A stretch of 64,000 bases of DNA, taken from Microbacterium sp. TPD7012 (lineage in GTDB: Bacteria > Actinomycetota > Actinomycetes > Actinomycetales > Microbacteriaceae). Position numbers and translations under genes: made by a program. How positions within the stretch are numbered: position 1 is the stretch's first letter; every line of letters starts with the position of its first letter. Under the pieces are notes generated by a model. It did not search any database, was not told the DNA's origin, and was given only the letters and a program-made list of their open reading frames with translations. Location: NCBI RefSeq assembly GCF_003075395.1, contig NZ_QDFV01000002.1, forward strand, positions 310,001-374,000, read 5' to 3'. Below are positions 8,765-16,878 of the stretch, piece by piece.

Positions 8765-9754
8765 GTGAACTATTTCGTCCGAAAGCTGGGGTTCTACCTC
8801 ATCGCCCTCTGGGCGGCGCTGACCCTCAACTTCCTGATTCCGCGTCTGCTGCCGGGGAACCCCGTCGACATCCTGCTGGCCAAGCTGCAGCAACGGGGCG
8901 GCATCGTCACCCCGGACACCCGCAAGGCCTATGAACTCCTTCTCGGTGGCGATTCCTCCGAGCCGCTCCTCGTCCAGTACGGGAACTACCTCGTCAACAT
9001 CTTCCGGGGCGATCTCGGCGTCTCGGTCAGCTACTTCCCGACGCCCGTCATCGAGGTGATCAACACCTCCCTGCCGTGGACGATCGTGCTCGTGGGAGTG
9101 TCGACCGTGCTCGCCACGGTCATCGGGGTGGTGCTCGGAGCCATCGTCGGCTGGAAGCCGGGAACCTGGCTCGACTCGCTGATCCCCGCGACCACCCTGC
9201 TGGCCGCCGTCCCGTACTTCTGGCTGGCACTGCTGCTGGTCTACTTCTTCGCCTCGACGCTCAAGCTCTTCCCCGCGCAGGGCGGATACGACGTGATCCT
9301 GGACCCCGGGTTCTCCTGGGAGTTCATCGGGTCGGCGATCCAGTACGGGTTCCTCCCCGCGCTGACGATCGTCATCGCCTCGGTCGGGGGATGGCTGCTC
9401 GGCATGCGCAACATGATGGTCTCGACACTCTCGGAGGACTACATCCTCACCGCGCAGGCGAAGGGCCTCACCCCGGGACGAATCCTGCGCCAGTACGCCG
9501 CGAGGAACGCGGTGCTGCCGTCGATCGCTGGATTCGCGATCTCGCTCGGCTTCGTGGTCTCCGGCTCCATCGTCACCGAGCAGGTGTTCTCCTACCCCGG
9601 GATCGGGTCCAAGCTGCTCTCGGCCGTCACCAACAACGACTATGCGCTGATGCAGGGTCTGTTCCTGTTCATCACCCTCGCTGTGCTCGTCGCCAACCTC
9701 ATCGTCGATCTGTTCTACGGGCTCATCGACCCCCGCACGCGGGTGAACGCGTGA
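8765..9754 (+). CDS. ABC importer permease, DppB/OppB type
   Basis: A 329-residue integral membrane protein with about six hydrophobic segments. Its DppB-type N-terminus (LGFYLIALWAALTLNFLIPRLLPGNPVD) carries the first membrane span. A typical binding-protein-dependent permease loop, EDYILTAQAKGLTPGRI, contacts the ATPase. It starts at GTG 8765 with a strong GGAAGGA ribosome site at 8754-8760, about 60 nt after the lipoprotein stop. It is predicted to pair with the next permease to form the channel for the ligand of the 7003 lipoprotein. Confidence 0.92.
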   Translation: MNYFVRKLGFYLIALWAALTLNFLIPRLLPGNPVDILLAKLQQRGGIVTPDTRKAYELLLGGDSSEPLLVQYGNYLVNIFRGDLGVSVSYFPTPVIEVINTSLPWTIVLVGVSTVLATVIGVVLGAIVGWKPGTWLDSLIPATTLLAAVPYFWLALLLVYFFASTLKLFPAQGGYDVILDPGFSWEFIGSAIQYGFLPALTIVIASVGGWLLGMRNMMVSTLSEDYILTAQAKGLTPGRILRQYAARNAVLPSIAGFAISLGFVVSGSIVTEQVFSYPGIGSKLLSAVTNNDYALMQGLFLFITLAVLVANLIVDLFYGLIDPRTRVNA

Positions 9755-9815
9755 TGTCGGCGGCGACGATGTCGACGCCCCTGCGCGTGCTGCTCTTCCC
9801 GGAAGGACTCAGCCG

Positions 9816-10829
9816 ATGACGAACCTCGCTCCCCGCACCGAGCCCAACGTCCCCGACGCGACGATGGCCCTCGCCACCGCGGCGGCCGAACGCGGCAGGA
9901 AGCCGCGCTCGCCGTGGTTGATGATGCTGCCCACCATGACGCCGTGGCTCGCCTTCGGTCTCGTGCTCGTCGGCGGCATCACGCTGTTCGGCATCATCGG
10001 TCCCCTCCTGGTGCAGGATCCGACCACGATCCGGGACTCGGGGCTTCAGCCACCCAGCGCCGAGCACATCCTGGGCACGACGCAGACAGGCCAGGACGTG
10101 TTCGCCCAGCTCGCCCACGCGACGGCCGGCTCCCTGCAGATCGGCCTCATCGTCGGCGTGCTCGCGACCATCCTGTCGGCGTTCTTCGGCATCCTGGGGG
10201 CGTACATCGGCGGGTTCGCGGATGAGGCGTTCTCCCTCTTCTCGAACGTCTTCCTGGTGATCCCCGGACTGCCGCTCGTGATCGTGATCTCGGGGTTCGT
10301 CCCGCAGGCGCAGCGCGGCCTCTGGACGATCGCGGTCGTGCTCGCCATCACCGGATGGGCGGCGTCCAGCCGAGTGCTGCGCGCGCAGACGCTGTCCATC
10401 CGCAATCGCGACTATGTCGCGGCATCCCGGGTGGCCGGAGAGCGCGCCGGACGTGTGATCGCCGTCGAGATCCTGCCGAACCTGCTCCCCGTGCTCGCGT
10501 CGCAGTTCGTCTTCGCTGTGATCGCCGCGATCCTCGGGGAGGCAGGACTGTCGTTCCTCGGACTCGGGGCGTCGAACTCGTCCACCCTCGGCACCATGCT
10601 GTTCTACGCCCAGAACGGCTTCGCGCTCTCGCTGGGCGCGTGGTGGTGGTTCGTGCCGCCCGGCCTCATCATCGCGCTGTTCGGCATGGGCCTCTCGCTC
10701 ATCAACTTCTCGATCGACGAGATCATCAACCCCAAGCTCAAGAACGTCCGGCTGCACCGCAAGCGCGCCAGGGTCGCCGCCCGCCTCGAGCGCTCTCGTG
10801 CGACCAGGGAGAGGAAGGCCGCAGCATGA
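9816..10829 (+). CDS. ABC importer permease, DppC/OppC type
   Basis: A 337-residue membrane protein with a cytoplasmic N-terminal tail of about 40 residues and then roughly six membrane spans. The ATPase-contact loop includes YVAASRVAGERAGRVI, and ILGEAGLSFLGLGA is characteristic of DppC-type subunits. GGAAGGA at 9801-9807 supports the ATG at 9816. The stop overlaps the start of the next ATPase gene (ATGA), which indicates translational coupling. It forms the second half of the channel with the 8765 permease. Confidence 0.92.
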   Translation: MTNLAPRTEPNVPDATMALATAAAERGRKPRSPWLMMLPTMTPWLAFGLVLVGGITLFGIIGPLLVQDPTTIRDSGLQPPSAEHILGTTQTGQDVFAQLAHATAGSLQIGLIVGVLATILSAFFGILGAYIGGFADEAFSLFSNVFLVIPGLPLVIVISGFVPQAQRGLWTIAVVLAITGWAASSRVLRAQTLSIRNRDYVAASRVAGERAGRVIAVEILPNLLPVLASQFVFAVIAAILGEAGLSFLGLGASNSSTLGTMLFYAQNGFALSLGAWWWFVPPGLIIALFGMGLSLINFSIDEIINPKLKNVRLHRKRARVAARLERSRATRERKAAA

Positions 10830-11722
10830 CGATCTCGGAGGAGATCCGCACCCGGACCGGTTCCGCTCGGCCGGCGGTGATCAGCGTCGAGGACCTGTCG
10901 GTCGTCTACGAGGTCGATCACCCGGTGACGGCGGTGAAGAACGCCTCGTTCACGCTCGCGCCCGGCGAGATCCTCGGCCTCGCCGGGGAATCCGGATGCG
11001 GGAAGACGACGCTCGCCTATGCGATCAACCGGCTGCACAAGCCGCCCGCACGCATCTCGTCGGGCAGCATCATCTTCCACGACCGGGACGGCAGCGATCT
11101 CGACCTGCTGGCCCTCGAGGAGGATCAGCTCCGGGCGTTCCGCTGGACGAAGCTGTCGATGGTGTTCCAGGGCGCGATGAACGCTCTGAACCCGGTGACC
11201 ACCGTGAGCGCGCAGCTGCAGGACGTGCTGCTGACCCACCGCCCCGAGATGTCGAAGCGCGAGCGCATCCAGCGCGCGGGCGACGTGCTCGAGCGGGTCG
11301 GCGTCGACCGGCGTCGCCTGCACTCCTACCCGCACGAGCTCTCCGGAGGCATGCGGCAGCGGGTGATGATCGCGATGGCGATGCTGCTCGAGCCGCAGGT
11401 CATGATCATGGACGAGCCGACCACGGCCCTCGATGTGGTCGTGCAGCGCGACATCCTGCGGGAGATCGTCCGTCTGCGGGACGAGCTCGACTTCGCGGTC
11501 ATCTTCATCACCCACGATCTGCCGCTGCTGCTGGAGATCAGCGACCGCATCGCCATCATGCTGCAGGGCGAGATCGTCGAACTCGGCACGGCCGATCGCA
11601 TCTACCGCTCACCCGAGCACGAGTACACGCAGCAGTTGCTGTCGTCGTTCCCGAGCCTGAGCGGTTCGCGCGGCGCCTTCATCCGAACCGGCACAGACGA
11701 GGGGCAGGTACAGCGCTCATGA
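10826..11722 (+). CDS. ABC importer ATPase, DppD/OppD type
   Basis: A 298-residue ATP-binding subunit. The Walker A motif GESGCGKTT lies at residues 54-62, the signature is LSGGMRQR, the Walker B is MIMDEPTTALD, and the switch region is FITHDLP. The ATG at 10826 overlaps the stop of the preceding permease, and its own stop overlaps the next ATPase start. It energises import of the oligosaccharide (or peptide) bound by the 7003 lipoprotein. Confidence 0.93.
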   Translation: MTISEEIRTRTGSARPAVISVEDLSVVYEVDHPVTAVKNASFTLAPGEILGLAGESGCGKTTLAYAINRLHKPPARISSGSIIFHDRDGSDLDLLALEEDQLRAFRWTKLSMVFQGAMNALNPVTTVSAQLQDVLLTHRPEMSKRERIQRAGDVLERVGVDRRRLHSYPHELSGGMRQRVMIAMAMLLEPQVMIMDEPTTALDVVVQRDILREIVRLRDELDFAVIFITHDLPLLLEISDRIAIMLQGEIVELGTADRIYRSPEHEYTQQLLSSFPSLSGSRGAFIRTGTDEGQVQRS

Positions 11723-12615
11723 CGACCATCAGGGTGTCCGATCTGACGAAGGACTACACGATCAGGAAGGGACTGCGCCGCGGCGCGTTCCGGGCAGTGG
11801 ACGGAGTGTCGTTCGACCTCGTCCCCGGACGGACGATCGCGCTCGTCGGAGAGTCCGGGTCGGGGAAGTCCACGATCGCGCGGATGCTGGCCAGACTCGA
11901 GAGGCCGACGTCGGGACAGATCGACGTCACGCTCGACGACGGCACGGCGATGCCGCGCTCGCTCTACCGCCGACACGTGCAGATGGTGTTCCAGGATCCG
12001 TTCGCGTCGCTGAATCCGTTCCACAGCATCGAGCACCACATCGCGCGGCCCATCCGCATCCACCGTCGGGCGACCGGCGCCGCCGCCGTGCACGAGAAGG
12101 TGCTGAGCATGCTGGACCGCGTGAACCTCACGCCGGCGGAGGACGTCGCGATCCGTCGTCCGCACGAACTGTCCGGCGGCCAGCGGCAGCGCGTCGCGAT
12201 CGCCCGCGCTCTCGCTCCCGGTGCCGAGGTGCTCATCGCCGACGAGCCGGTGTCGATGCTCGACGTGTCGATCCGCCTCGGTGTGCTGAACCTGCTGGGG
12301 CGGCTGCAGCGCGAGGACAACCTGGCGCTGCTCTACATCACCCACGACCTCGCCACCGCGCGGCACTTCTCGGACGAGATCCTCGTGCTCTACCACGGAC
12401 GAGTGGTCGAGCGCGGTCCCGCCGACGACGTCATCCTCAACCCGCAGCACGACTACACCCGTCTGCTCGCGATCGCCGCGCCCGACCCGGAGAAGATCGG
12501 GAAGGTCGTGTCGAGCGAGGCGGCGCCCGACCGCGCATCGCTGGACAACTCGGTCTGCTACAACCACTTCACGCAGACCTGGGAGAGCGCGGAGCGGGAA
12601 CCGGCGCGTGCCTGA
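11719..12615 (+). CDS. ABC importer ATPase, DppF/OppF type
   Basis: A 298-residue partner ATPase with Walker A GESGSGKST near residue 42, signature LSGGQRQR, Walker B LIADEPVSMLD and switch YITHDLA. It starts in a 4-nt ATGA overlap with the preceding ATPase. Its C-terminus has a short tail ending near DNSVCYNHF that resembles the C-terminal extension of this subfamily. It overlaps the following GH36 gene by 8 nt, which ties transport to hydrolysis. Confidence 0.92.
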   Translation: MTTIRVSDLTKDYTIRKGLRRGAFRAVDGVSFDLVPGRTIALVGESGSGKSTIARMLARLERPTSGQIDVTLDDGTAMPRSLYRRHVQMVFQDPFASLNPFHSIEHHIARPIRIHRRATGAAAVHEKVLSMLDRVNLTPAEDVAIRRPHELSGGQRQRVAIARALAPGAEVLIADEPVSMLDVSIRLGVLNLLGRLQREDNLALLYITHDLATARHFSDEILVLYHGRVVERGPADDVILNPQHDYTRLLAIAAPDPEKIGKVVSSEAAPDRASLDNSVCYNHFTQTWESAEREPARA

Positions 12616-14803
12616 GGCGCGTCAGGGCGACGACGTCCTCCGCTGGGGCGACGACGCGCTGGAGCTCGTCTTCGCGATCGGCCAGGATGCGCCGGTGTCG
12701 CTCGTCGGCCTCGGGACTCCCGCGACGTCGGGCGCGGGCATCCCGGTGCTGCCCCCTTCTCTCCGGCAGCCGCTCGTCGAGCTCTCCGGGTTCGGCCACG
12801 GCCGCTTCCCCGGCAGCTTCCGCCACGTCGACACGGTCATCGGAGCGCGACTCCGCCACGCCTCCCACATCCTCGACGAGCGGATGCTGCGCCTGCGGCA
12901 GCGCGATGACGAGACGGGGATCGAGGTCATGAGCGTCTTCGAACGGACGCCGGGCATCGGCGGCTTCCGCACCTGGTCGGAGGTCTCGTTCGAGCCGTCC
13001 TCGGAGATCGATGCCGCCGCGGAGATCGTGCTCGACTTCGTCTCGACCTTCGTCACCGGCGCGTTCCTCACCGCCGCTCCCGATGTCGACGGCTTCCTGC
13101 TGGCGACGGCGGCGAACGACTGGGTCGCGGAGAGCCGCTGGGCCACGCGCTCGCTGCGCGAGAGCGGTCTCGCCCGGATCGATCGCGACCTGCAGCATCA
13201 GCCGCCGCGCAGCCGGATCCATGTCGCCGACCGGGGATCCTGGTCGAGCGGGGAGCAGGTGCCGACCGCGATGCTGCTCGCCCGGACCGGCGACCACGCC
13301 CTCGCCTGGCAGGTGGAGCACAACGGTCCGTGGGGCTACGAGATCGGCGAGACGCGGCATGGCGCCTATCTGCTGCTCACCGGCCCGACCGATCAGGACA
13401 ATCAGTGGAGTACACGCCTGGGTGCCGGGGAGTCGTTCACGACCGTGCCGGCGTCGATCGCCTTCGCGGCCGGCGGGGTGGACGAGGTGCTCGCCGCCCT
13501 GACCTCGCAGCGCCGTGCGCTGCGTCATGTGAGGTCTGCGGACCGGCGGCTTCCGATCGTGTTCAACGACTACATGAACACGCTCATGGGCGACCCGACC
13601 ACCGAGAAGCTGCTTCCGCTCATCGACGCGGCCGCCGCGATCGGCGCCGACGTCTTCTGCATCGACGCCGGGTGGTACGCGGAGGGGAGCTGGTGGGACT
13701 CGGTCGGTGAGTGGAAGCCCGCTGCACGGCGATTCCCCGACGGCATCGAGGAGGTCATCGACCGCATCCGCGCCCACGGCATGATCGCCGGTCTCTGGCT
13801 CGAGCCCGAGGTCATCGGCGTGCGTTCCCCGCTCGCGGTCGCATCCTCCGGTCGAGCGCTTCCCGACTCGGCCTTCTTCTCACGCGGAGGCGTGCGTCTC
13901 GCCGAGCACGGCCGTCACCTGCTCGATCTGCGCGACCCGGCCGCACGCGCGCATGTCGACGAGGTCGTGGATCGGCTGGTCGCCGACTACGGCATCGGGT
14001 TCATCAAGATGGATGACAACACCATGACCGGACCGGGGACGGATGCCGGGGGCCTCGCTCCCGGCGCCGGACTCCTCGCGCACAACCGCGCTCTCCTCGA
14101 GGTGATCGACGGCTGGCAGGCGCGGCATCCGGATCTGCTGATCGAGAGCTGCGCGTCCGGGGCGATGCGCATCGATCAGGCGATGCTCTCGCGGCTCCAC
14201 CTGCAGTCCACCTCCGACCAGCAGGATCCCGTGATGTATGCGACGATCGCGGCCGCGGCTCCCGCCGCGATGCTCCCGGAACAGGCGGGCAACTGGGCGT
14301 ATCCGGTGGCGGGGAGCACGCGCGAGGAGATGGTCTTCGCACTCGTCAACGGCGTGCTCGGGCGGCTCTACCTCTCGGGCTATCTCAATCGCATGGCAGC
14401 CGACGAGCGCGCACTCGTCCGCGCCGCGCTGGACGCGCACCGGGTGGTGCTGCGCATGATCGAGCAGGCGATGCCGTTCTGGCCGTTGGGCCTCCCCGCC
14501 TGGGAGGACCCCTGGGTCGCCCTGGGTCTGGGAGACCCGGGCGATGGGTCGGCGTTCCTCAGCCTGTGGCGTCGCCCCGGGGCGACCGGCACCGTCATCG
14601 TCCCCCTGCCCTCATTCCGTGACGTTCAGATCACCGTCGAGGCGTTCTTCCCGGATGCCCCCGACGGCTGGTCCTGGCGCTGGGATGCGACGGCCGGAGA
14701 ACTCGCCGTCACCGTCGACGTGCCGGCGCCCACCGCACGCGTGCTGCGGGTGACCCGGAGACCCCCCACCCCTTCCCCTGAGAGGAACCCCGATGACCAG
14801 TAG
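12608..14803 (+). CDS. GH36-type alpha-galactosidase (second, divergent copy)
   Basis: A 731-residue alpha-galactosidase-like enzyme. The barrel carries WLEPEV, the nucleophile motif FIKMDDN (Asp469), an IESCASGAMR segment and STSDQQD as the likely acid/base region. KMDDN in place of KWD-x-NR sets it apart from the other two GH36 genes in the window, so its specificity may differ (for example another alpha-galactoside). It starts at GTG inside the preceding ATPase gene (8-nt overlap) and overlaps the next GH42 gene by 11 nt. It is part of the seven-gene transport operon, and no signal peptide is visible. Confidence 0.87.
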   Translation: MPEARQGDDVLRWGDDALELVFAIGQDAPVSLVGLGTPATSGAGIPVLPPSLRQPLVELSGFGHGRFPGSFRHVDTVIGARLRHASHILDERMLRLRQRDDETGIEVMSVFERTPGIGGFRTWSEVSFEPSSEIDAAAEIVLDFVSTFVTGAFLTAAPDVDGFLLATAANDWVAESRWATRSLRESGLARIDRDLQHQPPRSRIHVADRGSWSSGEQVPTAMLLARTGDHALAWQVEHNGPWGYEIGETRHGAYLLLTGPTDQDNQWSTRLGAGESFTTVPASIAFAAGGVDEVLAALTSQRRALRHVRSADRRLPIVFNDYMNTLMGDPTTEKLLPLIDAAAAIGADVFCIDAGWYAEGSWWDSVGEWKPAARRFPDGIEEVIDRIRAHGMIAGLWLEPEVIGVRSPLAVASSGRALPDSAFFSRGGVRLAEHGRHLLDLRDPAARAHVDEVVDRLVADYGIGFIKMDDNTMTGPGTDAGGLAPGAGLLAHNRALLEVIDGWQARHPDLLIESCASGAMRIDQAMLSRLHLQSTSDQQDPVMYATIAAAAPAAMLPEQAGNWAYPVAGSTREEMVFALVNGVLGRLYLSGYLNRMAADERALVRAALDAHRVVLRMIEQAMPFWPLGLPAWEDPWVALGLGDPGDGSAFLSLWRRPGATGTVIVPLPSFRDVQITVEAFFPDAPDGWSWRWDATAGELAVTVDVPAPTARVLRVTRRPPTPSPERNPDDQ

Positions 14804-16832
14804 CACCGAGATCCTGAACGACGCCCCTCGTCGACATGTCGACTGGCCGACCGACGGTCTCTCCTTCGGCGGCGACTACAGCCCGGAGCAGTGGTCGTGG
14901 GACGTCGTGCTCGAGGACATGGAGCTGATGCGCGAGGCGGGGGTGAACCTCGTGACCCTCGGCGTGTTCTCCTGGGTGATCCACGAACCGCGCGAGGGCG
15001 TCTTCGACTTCTCGTGGCTCGATCGGATGCTCGATCTGCTGCATGAGAACGGGATCGCCGTCGATCTCGCTACCCCCACGGCCGCGGTGCCGATGTGGCT
15101 GCACCGCCTGCACCCCGAGATCCTGCCGCAGGACATCCACGGACACCCCCTCGCGCCGGGTGGACGACTCGGCTGGTGCCCGTCGTCGACCGTGTTCCGG
15201 GAATACGCCGTACGCATAGTGGAGCGCCTCGCCGAGCACGTCGCCGGACACCCCGCCGTGCTGATGTGGCACGTGAGCAACGAGCTCGGCGGCGGGAACG
15301 CACGCTGCCACTGCCCGGTCTCGAACGCCCGATTCCGCGAGTGGGTGGCCGAGAAGTACGTCACGGTCGACGCGCTGAATGCGGCCTGGGGCATGTCGTT
15401 CTGGGGAAACAGCTACTCCTCTTTCGAGGAGGTGACGACGCCCTGGGGTGTCACCGCGCACAACCCGGGACATCTGCTCGACTACGAGCGCTTCTCGTCC
15501 GACGAGCTCCTCGCGCAGTACCGTGCAGAGAAGGAGGCGCTGCGGCGTTTCACCCCGGAACTCCCGATCACCACGAACTTCATGGTCGGACTCGGTCCCG
15601 ACGTGGTCGACTACACGCGGTGGGCCGACGAGATGGACATCGTGGCGAACGACCACTACACGTTCGGCCCCGACCCTCTCAAGCACCAGGACCTGGCCTT
15701 CAGCGGCGACCGCATGCGCGGCATGTCCGGCGGCCGACCCTGGATGCTGATGGAGCATGCGACGGGCGCGTCGAGCTGGCATCCGATCAATCAGCCCAAG
15801 GCTCCGGGCGAGATCAGCCGCCACGCGCTCGCACACATCGCCCGCGGCTCCAACAGCGCGATGTTCTTCCAGTGGCGAGCCTCGAAGTCCGGGACCGAGC
15901 AGTTCCACTCCGCGATGCTGCCCCACGCGGGTCGTGACAGCCGGGTCTTCCGTGATGTGGTCGCGCTGGGCTCGCAGATGGCTGCGCTCGCCGAGGTGCG
16001 GGACACGGTGGTCGCCCCCGCGGAGGTGGCCCTGCTGCACGACAACGAGGCCGGATGGGCGCTGCGGTCGGGCCTCAAGCCCGCCAACAACCTCCGCTAC
16101 GCCGACACCGCGCGGGCCGTCCACAACGTCCTGTTCGAGCGCGCCGTCACCACGGATGTGGTGCCGCCCTGGTCGCGGCTGGACGACTACCGGCTCGTGA
16201 TCGTCCCCGGGCTGTACCTGGTGTCGGAGGAGAACGCGCGCGCGGTGCACAAGTACGTCGAGGCCGGCGGAATCGCGCTGGTGACCTGGTTCTCCGGCAT
16301 CGTCGACGAGGCGGGCACCGTGCACATCGGCGGGTATCCCGGCGCGTTCCGCTCGCTGGTCGGCGTGACGAGCGAGGAGTTCTTCCCGCTCGAGAGCGAA
16401 CGGTCGTTCGCCCTGGACAACGGCTGGACCGGGCGCCGGTGGTCGGAGCGGCTGCGGCATCCACGGCCGGAGGACGGCGTCGAGGTCGTCGCGGGGTACG
16501 CCGAGGGGCCGCTCGCCGGTCACCCCGCGCTCACCCGCCGCCGGGTGGGCGCCGGGACGGCGTGGTACCTGTCCACCGATCTCGATGTGGCGGGCCTGGC
16601 CGCGCTCGCGGAGCGTCTGCTCGATGAGGCCGGGGTCGCGCCGACGGCTGTCGTCTCGCGCGGCGTCGAGGCGGTGCGCCGGAGCTCGGACGACTCCTCC
16701 TACCTCTTCCTCATCAACCACACCGACGACGACGGCTGGGTCGAGGCATCCGGCACCGATCTGCTCACCGGGAACGCGCACACCGGTCGCGTCTCCGTCC
16801 CGGCAGGAGCGGTCGCGGTCATCCGGGAGTGA
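14793..16832 (+). CDS. GH42 beta-galactosidase
   Basis: A 679-residue enzyme predicted to hydrolyse terminal beta-galactosides inside the cell. It opens with the GH42 hallmark FGGDYSPEQW. The acid/base is Glu164 in HVSNELGG and the nucleophile is Glu321 in LMEHATG. A glutamine-amidotransferase-like trimerisation domain (about 400-600) and a small C-terminal beta domain follow. The start overlaps the GH36 stop by 11 nt. It is the last gene of the operon that begins at 7003, and a hairpin follows its stop. It is paralogous to the GH42 gene at 24656-26686. Confidence 0.93.
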   Translation: MTSSTEILNDAPRRHVDWPTDGLSFGGDYSPEQWSWDVVLEDMELMREAGVNLVTLGVFSWVIHEPREGVFDFSWLDRMLDLLHENGIAVDLATPTAAVPMWLHRLHPEILPQDIHGHPLAPGGRLGWCPSSTVFREYAVRIVERLAEHVAGHPAVLMWHVSNELGGGNARCHCPVSNARFREWVAEKYVTVDALNAAWGMSFWGNSYSSFEEVTTPWGVTAHNPGHLLDYERFSSDELLAQYRAEKEALRRFTPELPITTNFMVGLGPDVVDYTRWADEMDIVANDHYTFGPDPLKHQDLAFSGDRMRGMSGGRPWMLMEHATGASSWHPINQPKAPGEISRHALAHIARGSNSAMFFQWRASKSGTEQFHSAMLPHAGRDSRVFRDVVALGSQMAALAEVRDTVVAPAEVALLHDNEAGWALRSGLKPANNLRYADTARAVHNVLFERAVTTDVVPPWSRLDDYRLVIVPGLYLVSEENARAVHKYVEAGGIALVTWFSGIVDEAGTVHIGGYPGAFRSLVGVTSEEFFPLESERSFALDNGWTGRRWSERLRHPRPEDGVEVVAGYAEGPLAGHPALTRRRVGAGTAWYLSTDLDVAGLAALAERLLDEAGVAPTAVVSRGVEAVRRSSDDSSYLFLINHTDDDGWVEASGTDLLTGNAHTGRVSVPAGAVAVIRE

Positions 16833-16838
16833 CGGGCG

Positions 16839-16869
16839 GGGCGGCGAACCGGACTCCGGGTCGCCGCCC
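16839..16869. terminator. Hairpin terminator between convergent genes
   Basis: A 9-bp perfect GC stem (16839-16847 with 16861-16869) and a 13-nt loop lie just after the GH42 stop and before the stop of the convergent GH36 gene. Confidence 0.6.
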
Positions 16870-16878
16870 TCGGCGCGG

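Noticed and set aside
14709..16781. 690-codon open frame antisense to the GH42 gene
   Set aside because: It mirrors the GH42 coding phase and has no domain or ribosome site.
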